64,000 nt of DNA from Geothrix terrae (GTDB taxonomy: Bacteria > Acidobacteriota > Holophagae > Holophagales > Holophagaceae): contig NZ_JAKZLA010000003.1 of the NCBI RefSeq assembly GCF_022808775.1, positions 539,373-603,372 on the forward strand. The letters are read 5' to 3'. The stretch's first letter is position 1, and each line of letters opens with the position of its first letter. Made by a program: the position numbers and the translations under genes. Under the pieces are notes generated by a model, which worked only from the letters and a program-made list of their open reading frames with translations, was not told the DNA's origin and searched no databases. Shown one piece after another: positions 48,061-56,155 of the stretch.

Positions 48061-48672
48061 CTACTTTTTCCGGACCTTCGGGGGCGGAGGCGCAGCTTCG
48101 CCGGGGAAGAGGGCCTGGGGCATGGGCTTGGGTTCTGCCGTGGGAGGCTGGGGGGCGCTGGATGAGGAGGTCGGCTTGACCGGTGTGACCGGGCCGCCCC
48201 CGTTCCGCCCGGTGGCCGCCTCCTTGTGCATGAGCCCCTCCAGGGCCTTCACGAAATCCGGCAAGTCCTTGAAGTCGCGATACACGCTGGCGAAGCGCAC
48301 GTAGGCCACCTGGTCCAGGCCCTTCAGCTCGTCCATGACCAGCTCGCCCAGCTCCCGGCTGCGGATCTCGCGATCCGGCCGCTCTATGAGCCGGGCGTGG
48401 ATGTCCGCCACCAGCTCCTCGATGCGGGCCAGCGACACGGGCCGCTTCTGGCAGGCCAGCAGCAGGCCCTTCATGAGCTTCTGCCGGTCGAAGGGCTCGC
48501 GCCGGCCGTCCTTCTTGAGGATCACCAGCGGCACCTCCTCCACGCGCTCGTAGCTGGTGAAGCGCCGGGCGCAGGACAGACACTCCCGTCGGCGGCGGAT
48601 GGAATCGCCCTCGCGGGACTCCCGGGAGTCCACCACCTTGTCCTCGAGGTGCCCGCAGAAGGGACAGCGCAC
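48061..48672 (-). CDS. nrdR: Transcriptional repressor NrdR with C-terminal extension
   Basis: A 203-residue protein. The N-terminal zinc ribbon is Cys3-Cys6...Cys31-Cys34 (MRCPFCG, CLSC). The ATP-cone begins near residue 50 (VILKKDGRREPFDRQKLMKGL) and ends near 140 (FASVYRDFKDLPDFVKAL). The usual NrdR length is about 150-160 residues; a tail of about 45 residues rich in proline, serine and lysine follows. NrdR represses ribonucleotide reductase genes by binding NrdR boxes when loaded with dATP/ATP. It probably leads the nrdR-lon transcript. Confidence 0.93.
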   Translation of the reverse strand: MRCPFCGHLEDKVVDSRESREGDSIRRRRECLSCARRFTSYERVEEVPLVILKKDGRREPFDRQKLMKGLLLACQKRPVSLARIEELVADIHARLIERPDREIRSRELGELVMDELKGLDQVAYVRFASVYRDFKDLPDFVKALEGLMHKEAATGRNGGGPVTPVKPTSSSSAPQPPTAEPKPMPQALFPGEAAPPPPKVRKK

Positions 48673-48692
48673 GGTCGCTCCGGAAAAGGTTC

Positions 48693-49139
48693 CTAGACCT
48701 CGACCACCCGCGGTTCCATCACCACCTCGCAGGTCACGGAATTGGCCACGAAGCAGTACTTGTGCGCCTTCTCGAAGAGCTCCACCACCTTGGCCATGCT
48801 GGTGCCCCGGGGCACGCGGAGGGTCGGGCGCAGGTGCACCTGGGTGATGCGCGTGACCTTGTCGATGGTGTCGAGCACCGCTTCCGCGTGGTCCTCGTAG
48901 CCCACCACCTCCACCTTCGCCTTCGCGCAGAGGGCCAGGAAGGTGAGCATGTGGCAGGTGGCCAGGGCCGAGCCCAGCAGGTCCTCGGGGTTCCAGCGAC
49001 CGCCGTCACCGGCGTACTCCGGAGCGCTGCTCACGGCCAGGGGATGCTTGCCGGCGGTGGTGACGGTGGCGTTGCGGGAGTAGGTGGCGTCGTGGGTGCT
49101 GCCGGTCCAGGAGAGGGTGAGGGGATAGCGGTGGGCCAT
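48693..49139 (-). CDS. OsmC-family peroxiredoxin-like protein
   Basis: A 148-residue OsmC/Ohr-like protein with GAGGAG upstream of ATG 49139. It has the two family cysteines: one in DLLGSALATCHMLTFLALC near 60 and one in VANSVTCEVVMEP near 138. These reduce organic hydroperoxides or related compounds using dihydrolipoamide-type donors. The closest subgroup is YhfA/OsmC-like rather than classical Ohr. It is divergent from the CsgG-like gene. Confidence 0.82.
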   Translation of the reverse strand: MAHRYPLTLSWTGSTHDATYSRNATVTTAGKHPLAVSSAPEYAGDGGRWNPEDLLGSALATCHMLTFLALCAKAKVEVVGYEDHAEAVLDTIDKVTRITQVHLRPTLRVPRGTSMAKVVELFEKAHKYCFVANSVTCEVVMEPRVVEV

Positions 49140-49217
49140 GGGGTTCTCCTCGGGAAGCCTGCGCCCAGGATGCCACACACCCCTCCTGCTAACCTGGAAC
49201 GACGTTCCGGAGCCCCC

Positions 49218-50408
49218 ATGCGCCTGCTGATCCCCGCGACCCTGGCCGCGCTGTCGCTGCCCGCCCAGGCCCAGTTCTGGAGCGAGATCGCCAATCCCAA
49301 GGTGGAGGTCACCCTCATCCACCCGCCGGGCCTGGGCCTCAAGGTGGAGCGCCTGGCCTTCGCCCCTGCCCGCGACCTCGACTCCCGGGAGCTGGCGGAT
49401 GCCCTCACCGCCGACCTGGTGCAGAGCCGCCAGGTGGAGGTGGTGGACCGGGCCCACCTCGACGCGGTGCTGAAGGAACAGGAGCTGGGCGCCAGCGGCT
49501 ACGTGGAGCCCGCCACCATTGCCAAGCTCGGCAAGCTCCTCGGCCCCAGCGTGCTGGTCATCGTGAACGTGAACCGCTCGGACCTCAGCCGCAACCAGTC
49601 CGCCAAGGAGGAGCGCAGCACCGACTACAAGACGAAGAAGGAGCTCGTCCGCCTCAAGCGCACCGCCACCACCAGCCTGGATTTCAGCGCCACCGTGCAG
49701 GTGGTCGATCTGAGCAGTGGCCGCGTTTTCGGCGCGCAGCGCCTGGAGGACGCGCCCAGCCTCAGCAACACCTCGTACGAAGGATTCCCCGCCTACCCTC
49801 GGGATTCCGAGGTGCGCCGTCTGGCCTTCGAGGCCGCCAAGGTGAAGGTGCTGCGCCTGCTCCTGGCCTGGAGCGAGGTGCGCAAGCTCACCTTCTTCGA
49901 TGACGATGTCTTCGGCATGGGCCGGGCCCACGAGCGTCTCAAGGCCCAGGATGTCCGCGGCGCGCTGGACCTGGCCCTCGGCGGGCTGGACCAGTCCCGC
50001 GAGGACAAGGGCCAGAAGCCCAAGTACTACCCCCGCGCCGAGTACAACGTGGGCATCATCCGCTTCATCCTGGGCCAGTACGACGACGCCCTGCCCCACC
50101 TGCGCACGGCCCTGGACATGCAGCCCGACGCCAGCATCTTCCAGACCGCGCTGAAGGAATGCCAGGAGGCCATCGCGCTCCAGGACGCCCTGCGCCGATC
50201 CGAACGCCGCTCGGAGCCTGCCCCGCCCCGCGCGGAAACGAAGCCCGCCCCGACTGCCTCGTCGGCCGCCACGTCAGCCGCCACGTCAGCCACGGGCAAG
50301 GCTGGCCCCGAAGAGCGCCTGCAGAAGCTGCAGGAGCTCTACCGGAAGGGCCTGCTGGACAAGAAGGACTACGAGGCCAAGAAGGCCGAGATCCTGAAGG
50401 ACCTGTAA
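49218..50408 (+). CDS. Exported CsgG-like protein with TPR and SHOCT ends
   Basis: A 396-residue protein with a short signal peptide (residues 1-19, ending AQA-QF). Residues about 30-200 resemble the CsgG/FlgO fold (LADALTADLVQSRQVEVVDRAHLDAVLKEQELG). A TPR-like unit follows near 265-310 (YYPRAEYNVGIIRFILGQYDDALPHLRTAL), then an alanine/proline linker. A SHOCT-type helix pair ends it (LQKLQELYRKGLLDKKDYEAKKAEIL). Such proteins are often periplasmic scaffolds linked to curli-like secretion; function here is inferred. Confidence 0.72.
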   Translation: MRLLIPATLAALSLPAQAQFWSEIANPKVEVTLIHPPGLGLKVERLAFAPARDLDSRELADALTADLVQSRQVEVVDRAHLDAVLKEQELGASGYVEPATIAKLGKLLGPSVLVIVNVNRSDLSRNQSAKEERSTDYKTKKELVRLKRTATTSLDFSATVQVVDLSSGRVFGAQRLEDAPSLSNTSYEGFPAYPRDSEVRRLAFEAAKVKVLRLLLAWSEVRKLTFFDDDVFGMGRAHERLKAQDVRGALDLALGGLDQSREDKGQKPKYYPRAEYNVGIIRFILGQYDDALPHLRTALDMQPDASIFQTALKECQEAIALQDALRRSERRSEPAPPRAETKPAPTASSAATSAATSATGKAGPEERLQKLQELYRKGLLDKKDYEAKKAEILKDL

Positions 50409-50443
50409 CGGGGGATAATCGGGGTTCTGTCGTTCGGAGCCCC

Positions 50444-51730
50444 ATGCCCACGCCCGCCCGCCTTCACGTCGCCCACGCCCTCCACGAAGTCTTCGGGGAA
50501 AAGGGCCGGGTGCCGGACATCTGGGACCGGGACCTGGGTGAGGATGCGCATCTGGCCCAGGCCCTGCTCGGCCTCTGTCTGCGCCGCTGGGGCCGCCTTC
50601 AGGCCTGGGTGAAGCCCCGACTGAAGGATCCCGCCCGGGGCGTGCCCCTGGGCACCCAAGTGGCCCTCGCCATGGGCCTCGCGCAGCTGGCCTGGCTGCC
50701 CGGCGTCAGCGATCACGCGGCGGTGAACGAATCCGTGGCGCTGGCGGGGGATCGCGACCTGGGCTTCCATCCCCACAAGGGCCTGGTGAACGCCCTGCTG
50801 CGCCGGGCCGCGAAGGACCGCGCCGCCTTGGCCGCGGAACTGGACGCCCTGCCCTCCGCCCTGGACCGGCCCCCCGCCGCGGAGCGCGCCCTGAAGGCCG
50901 CCCTGGCGCCGCACGGGGCCCTGGACCAGGTCGAGGCCCTGTGGTCCCGCCTCCAGCAGCCCCCCCGCCCCGCCTTCCGCCTCGTGCGGGGCGAGCTCCC
51001 CGCAGGATTGGCGCCGGACCCCGAATGGCCGGGCTGCCTGCGGCTGGAGGAGGGGGCCCCCTTCCCGCGGCCCTGGCTGGAATCCGGGGCGGGCATGGTG
51101 CAGGACCGGAGCTCCCAGGCCCTGCTGGCCTATGGCTGGGATCGCCCCGTGACGCGGATCCTGGACGCCTGCGCCGCTCCCGGCGGCAAGACCACCACCC
51201 TGGCCCTGCGCCACCCCGGGGCGGAGCTCACGGCCCTGGAGGTGCATCCCCGGCGCGCGGCCCGGCTGCGGCAGACCCTCCAGCAGCGGGGTGTGGCGGC
51301 CCAGGTGATCCAGGCGGATGCGGCGGAGTGGCTGGAGACCAGCGACGCCACCTTCGACCTCATCCTGCTCGATGCCCCCTGCTCGGGCAGCGGCACCCTC
51401 CAGAAGCACCCCGAGTGGCCCTGGCTGGCCCACGACGACCTGCCCCGCCTCACCGGGATCCAGCGTCGCCTCCTGGCGGCCGCGGCCGGGCGTCTGGCCC
51501 CGGGCGGGCTGCTGATCCATGCCGTCTGCTCCTGGCTGCCCGAGGAGGGCATCGCCCACCGGGATTGGCTGGCGGAGGCCCGCCCCGACCTTCGCCCGGC
51601 GGAGGTCTGGCCGGCGGCCCTGGGTGCGGCCGATGGGACGGATCGCGAGGCCACGGCCTTGTTCCGCCCCCATCCCCTCCGCTGGGAGGGTGAGGGTTTC
51701 CAGGCCTTCGCCGTCCTGCGCCCCAGCTAG
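50444..51730 (+). CDS. rsmB: 16S rRNA m5C967 methyltransferase RsmB
   Basis: A 428-residue enzyme with an N-terminal NusB-like RNA-binding domain (about 1-140) and a C-terminal SAM methyltransferase domain. The SAM motif is LDACAAPGGKTTTLAL near 240, and the two cysteines of m5C methyltransferases lie in LLDAPCSGSGTLQKHPEW near 305 and LIHAVCSWLPEEG near 362 (usually TCS). It begins with ATG 50444. The start is 35 bp after the CsgG-like gene on the same strand. Confidence 0.9.
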   Translation: MPTPARLHVAHALHEVFGEKGRVPDIWDRDLGEDAHLAQALLGLCLRRWGRLQAWVKPRLKDPARGVPLGTQVALAMGLAQLAWLPGVSDHAAVNESVALAGDRDLGFHPHKGLVNALLRRAAKDRAALAAELDALPSALDRPPAAERALKAALAPHGALDQVEALWSRLQQPPRPAFRLVRGELPAGLAPDPEWPGCLRLEEGAPFPRPWLESGAGMVQDRSSQALLAYGWDRPVTRILDACAAPGGKTTTLALRHPGAELTALEVHPRRAARLRQTLQQRGVAAQVIQADAAEWLETSDATFDLILLDAPCSGSGTLQKHPEWPWLAHDDLPRLTGIQRRLLAAAAGRLAPGGLLIHAVCSWLPEEGIAHRDWLAEARPDLRPAEVWPAALGAADGTDREATALFRPHPLRWEGEGFQAFAVLRPS

Positions 51731-51758
51731 GCAGGCGGTCTCCGCGATCGAAGACCGC

Positions 51759-51974
51759 CTACCGGCGGGCCTTCGGGAGCAGCGACCGCAGCACCCAGCC
51801 GAGGTACGAGAACACGTTCCCGCGGCGACGATCCCGCCGCCTCGGGTCGGGCGGAAGAACCGGGAGGTCCTCCTGGCGCCGGTCGGAACGCCGCCGCTCC
51901 TCCCGCCGGACCGAATGGATCGCGAAGGCGAAGAAGAGAACCACGGCGATGGCGGTGTAGGCGAAGACCTTCAT
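51759..51974 (-). CDS. Small basic membrane protein
   Basis: A 71-residue protein coupled by a 4-bp overlap (ATGA) to the YdjM-like gene upstream. One membrane segment (FAYTAIAVVLFFAFAIH) is followed by a very basic stretch (RREERRRSDRRQEDLP and DPRRRDRRRG) and a hydrophobic end. No family is recognised. The tight coupling makes expression likely. Confidence 0.5.
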   Translation of the reverse strand: MKVFAYTAIAVVLFFAFAIHSVRREERRRSDRRQEDLPVLPPDPRRRDRRRGNVFSYLGWVLRSLLPKARR

Positions 51975-52585
51975 GGGTTCCCCCGGGGCTGGTCGGGTGG
52001 CGAGGGCAGGCTTGGCCGGGTGGGGTCGAGGCGGGGCCCGACCGGGAGAAGGCGCCCCCGGCGCAGGGTCCAGAGCCCGAGCGCCAAGGCGGTGGAAGGG
52101 AGCCAGACCCACAGGGCCTCGGAAAGCAGGACCGTCTGGCCTCGCAGGGAGAGGAGCTTCGAAAGGCTGAGGGGCGACACCCGGATCACCTGGAGCGGCC
52201 AAAAGAAGCGCTGCTCCGTGAAGGGCCAGAGCAGGGCGATGCCCCGGCCGCCCGTGGTGAAGGCATCCAGGAGACCGTGCGAGGCCATGGAGAGGAAGAG
52301 GAACCCGAAGGCCGCCGGGAGCGGCGACCTGGCCTTGCGGAGCGCCTTGCGAAGGGCCCAGGCGCCCCCCAGGGCCACCACCGCCGCCAAGCCCAGGGAG
52401 TGGCTGAACCCCCGGTGGCCCAAGGCCGCCGAGTAGGGAATCCCCAGGCGGAAGGCGATCACATCCAGGTCCGGGAGCGCCGAGGCGACGATCCCGGCGA
52501 TCAGCAGGGGCCTGGGGACGGCCTTCGGGCCGAATCCCACGCCCAGGGCCAGGGGAACCGCCGGATGGGAGAGGATGGTCGGCAT
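51971..52585 (-). CDS. YdjM-family membrane-bound metal-dependent hydrolase
   Basis: A 204-residue membrane protein of the YdjM (PF04307) type. Metal-binding residues appear in SALPDLDVIAFRLG near 36-48, LGHRGFSHSLGLA near 55-66 and SHGLLDAFTTGG near 102-113. Four to five membrane segments are present. Members are regulated in some bacteria by LexA, but no LexA box is evident. The physiological substrate is unknown. Confidence 0.75.
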   Translation of the reverse strand: MPTILSHPAVPLALGVGFGPKAVPRPLLIAGIVASALPDLDVIAFRLGIPYSAALGHRGFSHSLGLAAVVALGGAWALRKALRKARSPLPAAFGFLFLSMASHGLLDAFTTGGRGIALLWPFTEQRFFWPLQVIRVSPLSLSKLLSLRGQTVLLSEALWVWLPSTALALGLWTLRRGRLLPVGPRLDPTRPSLPSPPDQPRGNP

Positions 52586-52656
52586 CGGAAAGGCCTAGCG
52601 GCGCAGGCCGGCCGGCCCCGGGGTGGGCCTGGGGGAACAGGGAGTCGGGCCGGGCT

Positions 52657-52935
52657 TCACCTGATGGAATACCAGGGGGAGGTCCCGGCGCCATCCGGAT
52701 TGCCCTGGTCGGGGTACAGCTTGCCCTTCTCGATCTTGAACCAGGGCGCAGTTCCGGCCCCATCAGGGTGTCCGATGTCGGGATACACCTTGTCGCCGCG
52801 AACGGAGAACCAGGGTTTCGTTCCCGCGCCCTCGGGGTGGCCGACATCGGGATAGAGTTTTCCGTCCCGCAGGGAGAAATAGGGCGAGGGGTTCATCCCG
52901 TAGGGATGACCCATATCAGGAAACAGCCTTTCCAT
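52657..52935 (-). CDS. Protein of four 23-residue repeats
   Basis: A 92-residue protein made almost entirely of four tandem units of about 23 residues with the pattern K-x-Y-P-D-x-G-x-P-x-G-x-x-x-x-P-W-F/Y-S-x-R (first unit degenerate at the N terminus; units start near residues 1, 25, 48 and 71). The regular aromatic, aspartate, glycine and proline positions suggest a short beta-repeat fold, perhaps a closed four-fold structure. No signal peptide or catalytic motif is seen. I do not recognise a named family with certainty. It stands alone, just left of the integron region. Confidence 0.6.
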   Translation of the reverse strand: MERLFPDMGHPYGMNPSPYFSLRDGKLYPDVGHPEGAGTKPWFSVRGDKVYPDIGHPDGAGTAPWFKIEKGKLYPDQGNPDGAGTSPWYSIR

Positions 52936-53157
52936 GTCGGGCCTCCAGATGGTGTGGCCTTACGATGGGAGGTAATCGGGCCGTCCGCAACCACTCGATG
53001 GGTGGGACGGGGAATCGGGTCGCATCAAGCGACCAGAAAATCGGCTTAATGCGGCCCCAGAGGGAGGCGAGCCGGGAAGGCGGAACGAAGCAGGAGGGCG
53101 CGAGTCAAGGCGGCCGGGGCCCGGGCTGGGCCAAGGGTCAGGCCACGGGGATGGCGG

Positions 53158-53508
53158 TCATTGGCTTTGAGCCGTGAGCGCGCTAACGGCATGAATATCG
53201 AGGTACTCAAGCACGTCCTGGCCTTCGGGAAAAGCGCGAAACAATCCGGGGCACTTCATACCGGCTGAAACCGTGGTCCCATCGTCGAATCGGACCGCAC
53301 CGAAGCCGTGGTTGGGAGCGGGAAGACGCGGGGCCGGTGTCCATCGTTCACGGGCTCGGAAGCCAGCGGTGGCTGGATCACAAGTCGATGCGTTTTGAGG
53401 TGATCCGAGAACCGTGTTTCGTCGGGAAACCTGGTCGCGCCGGCACCGGGACACCACATGGAGCCGAGCGCCAGGGTTCGCCCCAATCGTGTCCGAGGTC
53501 GCGCCCAA
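53158..53508 (-). pseudogene. Possible frameshifted gene remnant
   Basis: Two minus-strand frames each contain a protein-like stretch in order: about 53290-53450 in one frame (ATRFPDETRFSDHLKTHRLV and following) and about 53161-53290 in the frame of this entry (RFDDGTTVSAGMKCPGLFRA then PEGQDVLEYLDIHAVSALTA). Joining them would need a frame change near 53290. Composition is less GC-rich than the core chromosome. It lies two bases from the cupin gene and may be an old cassette or flanking gene. A genuine single frame is not excluded. Confidence 0.35.
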
Positions 53509-53510
53509 TC

Positions 53511-53855
53511 TCAGGCTTGCTGGACGATATCGACCGAGATCTCCACCGCCTGAACCGTTCCCCTGTTCTCCAGCCAGTGTGTCGTGTTCCGATCCTCGGG
53601 CCAGCCCACGCCCGGCCTGTAGTCCGTCGCGACGCCATTCCGATGGTCGGTGATCGTCCCCTGCAGGATGTAGACGATGCCGGGCCTGTCCTTATGGTCG
53701 TGAATCGGCCCGAAGACCCCTCCCGGCTCGATGGTCACCATGCGCATTCGAAGCTGACGCCCCGCCATGCCCTCGATCTCGGGGCCAAGATCAACCGTGG
53801 CAAGCAGCTTCACCGTAACGCCCTTCGTCTCCGGTGCCGCCTGTTCGTCGTCCAT
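53511..53855 (-). CDS. Cupin-domain protein at the end of the integron array
   Basis: A 114-residue single-domain cupin. Metal-binding motif 1 is FGPIHDHKDRPGIVYILQG near 48-66, with His52 and His54, and motif 2 contains the NTTHWLENRG His near 96. Small cupins of this type bind a metal and may isomerise or oxidise small molecules, or act as sensors. It lies immediately left of the degenerate terminal attC, so it is either flanking chromosome or a cassette gene whose own attC has been lost. GGAGG is seen just before ATG 53855. Confidence 0.75.
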   Translation of the reverse strand: MDDEQAAPETKGVTVKLLATVDLGPEIEGMAGRQLRMRMVTIEPGGVFGPIHDHKDRPGIVYILQGTITDHRNGVATDYRPGVGWPEDRNTTHWLENRGTVQAVEISVDIVQQA

Positions 53856-53881
53856 CGTGTCCTCCTTCCTGTCATTTCAAG

Positions 53882-54003
53882 GCCTGGCGAATGAAGGTAA
53901 CCGAACACGCCTGTACCGAGGCGATGAACGGACCCGAGGACGCGAGAAGATGAGAGAGCCGAAGGCCATGCAGACGGGGGCCGAGTTGAGCTAAAGGTTA
54001 GGT
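53882..54003 (-). other. attC: attC 1 (terminal, degenerate R')
   Basis: R'' GTTAGGT at 53997-54003; the outer R' reads GCCTGGC (53882-53888) instead of GCCTAAC, losing the AAC triplet (GTT on the other strand) required at the crossover. Last site of the array. Confidence 0.85.
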
Positions 54004-54437
54004 CTCGCCATGGCCGCAGATTCAGCCAACGCTTTGAGAGAGGCGGCTTCAGTGGCGATGTATTTGCGTGTGATAGGACCTGCAAGCCAACCGAGGATCA
54101 CTCCGAGAGGGCCTGAGAACCGGAATTGAAGCGCCACTTCTGACTCCCCGGGTCCGACGCCACGAACTGTGTGATTGCCCCAAAGCCGCATACCCGGGGT
54201 TGTCGATTCCCAGATGAAACACCGGCCAGGCTCCAATTGGGTAACTTGCCAGATCACTGGGCGCAATTTGGGCTGAATGACCTTGAATTTTGCGCCAAGC
54301 TGAAATGGTTGACCTTCAAGCGGCGAGACCCCAGTGACAGTCGGCAACCACGCTGGCCAAGCCAGGACGTCTGACAGGTGTCTCCAGACGTCACTTGCAG
54401 GAGCCTTTATGCGTTGCGTGACTTGGTACATCGGCAT
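53991..54437 (-). CDS. SRPBCC-family protein (cassette gene 1)
   Basis: About 148 residues from ATG 54437 (GTG 54446 and ATG 54431 are alternatives). It is a START/Bet v1-like (SRPBCC, polyketide cyclase/dehydrase type) small-ligand-binding domain: VTQRIKAPASDVWRHLSDVLAWPAWLPTVTGV at the start, FKVIQPKLRPVIWQVTQLEP in the middle and the long C-terminal helix near 115-145. The ligand is unknown. The stop codon lies inside attC 1 (CCTAACCTTTAG). It is the last cassette gene of the array, furthest from the integrase, so probably poorly expressed from Pc. Confidence 0.75.
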   Translation of the reverse strand: MPMYQVTQRIKAPASDVWRHLSDVLAWPAWLPTVTGVSPLEGQPFQLGAKFKVIQPKLRPVIWQVTQLEPGRCFIWESTTPGMRLWGNHTVRGVGPGESEVALQFRFSGPLGVILGWLAGPITRKYIATEAASLKALAESAAMARPNL

Positions 54438-54444
54438 GCGAGAC

Positions 54445-54565
54445 ACCTAACGAGTGAAGCTACTGACCCATCTGCACCGAGGCGCTGTGCGGAGCCGAGG
54501 AAGCAGGTAGACGAGAAAGATCGGAAGGCAATGCAGGCGGGGCCGAGTTGAGCGGAGAGTTGGGC
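54445..54565 (-). other. attC: attC 2
   Basis: R' ACCTAAC 54445-54451, R'' GTTGGGC 54559-54565; more diverged than most in the arms (ACTGACCCATCTGCACC). Confidence 0.85.
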
Positions 54566-54583
54566 CGCAGCGACGTTGGGGCA

Positions 54584-54955
54584 TCAGAGTGGTCGAAGTT
54601 GTTCCGCGATTGAGCGCGTTTTCTCGGTCACTACATCCCCGGTATGTAAAGTGGCTTTGCGCTCGAAGAGCATCAGGTAGCACTCTTCCTCAGCGATCGG
54701 GTTGTGGCGTACACCCTTTGGGACAACAAACAGCTCGCCTTCGCTCAGTTCGACCGAACGGTCCTCCATTTCGATACGCAGATGGCCTTGAAGAATATAG
54801 AACAATTCATCTTCGTTCTCATGGCTATGCCAGGCTAGCGAACCATGGACCTTGGCGACTTTTACGAACGAGTCATCAACTTCGCCAATCACACGAGGAG
54901 ACCATGGCTCGGTAAGCGACAGGGCTACCGACTTCGGGGAGATGGGATTCGACAC
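54584..54955 (-). CDS. Cupin-domain protein (cassette gene 2)
   Basis: A 123-residue single cupin domain read from GTG 54955, which is preceded by AGGAG at about five bases. Motif 1 is AWHSHENEDELFYILQGHLRIE, with His-x-His and Glu, and motif 2 PKGVRHNP carries the second His, so a metal site is intact. Its style is that of DUF/phosphomannose-isomerase-like small cupins. Sixteen bases separate the stop from attC 2. The substrate is unknown. Confidence 0.78.
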   Translation of the reverse strand: MSNPISPKSVALSLTEPWSPRVIGEVDDSFVKVAKVHGSLAWHSHENEDELFYILQGHLRIEMEDRSVELSEGELFVVPKGVRHNPIAEEECYLMLFERKATLHTGDVVTEKTRSIAEQLRPL

Positions 54956-54968
54956 AGGGGCTCCTGCG

Positions 54969-55092
54969 GCCTAACGAATGAAGCTAACCGGACCCGCCTG
55001 CACCGAGGCGATGAGCGGAGCCGAGGAAGCGGGATGTTGAGAGAGCGCGAAAGGCAATGCAGGTTGGGTCCGGGTCGAGCTGAGGGTTAGGC
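54969..55092 (-). other. attC: attC 3
   Basis: R' GCCTAAC 54969-54975, R'' GTTAGGC 55086-55092. R'' supplies the TAA stop of the gene upstream of it. Confidence 0.92.
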
Positions 55093-55497
55093 GCCATGCA
55101 CACGCAGGCGCTCTTGAATGAGGAGATCTTGGACGATTTTTATAGTTGTGATTTCGCGTTCCGTAAACCTTGGATTGATGACTCCAACCGTATAGTCGAA
55201 GCCGACGCGAAGGATTCTAACTGGAAGACCATCTGAACAAATCACACGTCCCCATCGATCATTGGCCATTTCACCGACTTCGCCAAGTATCGGGCCGTGG
55301 CCATCATTAAGGTTAAGATAGAAATCTGGCCAAGTACCCGAGATATCGAGGTGCTCTAGCGCTAGAAAGCGGAGTTTATGGTCAAGGATAAATAAGACCC
55401 CACCTGGTTCCATGCAGTCGCCATAAATCTGGACGATGTGATTGAACCAGATCCACCTAACAAGATTGATAAGGTCTTCGTGATGTTGGCTCGGCAT
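55087..55497 (-). CDS. Hypothetical protein (cassette gene 3)
   Basis: A 136-residue protein ending in a TAA that belongs to the attC 3 R'' core. It starts 10 bases inside the cassette. It is soluble, with mixed alpha/beta character: an N-terminal aromatic helix (DLINLVRWIWFNHIVQIYG), a strand-rich centre (FLALEHLDISGTWPDFYLNLND) and a C-terminal helix (ITTIKIVQDLLIQERLRVHG). No family is recognised. GC content is clearly lower than in the core genome, as for other cassettes. Confidence 0.6.
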   Translation of the reverse strand: MPSQHHEDLINLVRWIWFNHIVQIYGDCMEPGGVLFILDHKLRFLALEHLDISGTWPDFYLNLNDGHGPILGEVGEMANDRWGRVICSDGLPVRILRVGFDYTVGVINPRFTEREITTIKIVQDLLIQERLRVHGA

Positions 55498-55507
55498 AGA
55501 AGGTGGC

Positions 55508-55631
55508 GCCTAACGAATGTGGCTAACCGGCCACGCCTGAACCGAGGCGATGAACGGAGCCGAGGAATCGAGAAGTTGAGAGAGTGTGGAAGACAATGCA
55601 GGCGGGGTCCGAGTTGAGCGGAGGGTTAGGT
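55508..55631 (-). other. attC: attC 4
   Basis: R' GCCTAAC 55508-55514, R'' GTTAGGT 55625-55631. Confidence 0.92.
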
Positions 55632-55632
55632 G

Positions 55633-56022
55633 CTACATGGCAGCCTGTCTGAGTATCGTGTTCGCAGTCTGATTGATATCTGCAGGTAGGCCATCGGGTA
55701 CATGATTTGTATTCCTATAGCTCTTGATTCGAAGCAGAACCTCTCTTTCACGGGATGCATACGAATCGTTTCTTGTGTAGGTTTTCCCGAGCTGTATTAC
55801 ATACCTATCAAGGTGCATTTCTAAATATTGGATTGCTAGTGGGTCTTGATTTGACCTGATGAACTTTAGGTTCTCTAAGGTATAAACCGCCTGTGAACTT
55901 GCATAAAGACGATGGGCAATCTCGATTTGGTGACGCCAGTAAATCGTGGCAACACCGCCCCCCGCCGCTAGGCCTAGGAGTCCCGTCAGGATCGCTACTG
56001 ATGCTGGGTTCTTTGGTTTCAT
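55633..56022 (-). CDS. Membrane-anchored hypothetical protein (cassette gene 4)
   Basis: A 129-residue protein with one N-terminal membrane segment (VAILTGLLGLAAGGGVATIYW, about 8-28) and a soluble remainder predicted mainly helical (YTLENLKFIRSNQDPLAIQY then MHLDRYVIQLGKTYTRN). No family is recognised. The start lies seven bases from the next attC. The stop is next to R'' of attC 4. Confidence 0.6.
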   Translation of the reverse strand: MKPKNPASVAILTGLLGLAAGGGVATIYWRHQIEIAHRLYASSQAVYTLENLKFIRSNQDPLAIQYLEMHLDRYVIQLGKTYTRNDSYASREREVLLRIKSYRNTNHVPDGLPADINQTANTILRQAAM

Positions 56023-56028
56023 GGTGGC

Positions 56029-56152
56029 ACCTAACGAATGTGGCTAACCGGCCACGCCTGCACCGAGACGCTGAACGGAGCCGAGGAAGCGAGAAGTTGA
56101 GAGAGAGCGAAAGGCAATGCAGGCGGGGTCCGAGTTGAGCGGAGGGTTAGGG
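56029..56152 (-). other. attC: attC 5
   Basis: R' ACCTAAC 56029-56035; R'' GTTAGGG 56146-56152 with a non-consensus last base. Confidence 0.88.
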
Positions 56153-56155
56153 CGA

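Noticed and set aside
53178..53195. A GCGCTAACGGC motif resembling an attC core left of the terminal site
   Set aside because: No partner core or pairing arms nearby; probably chance.
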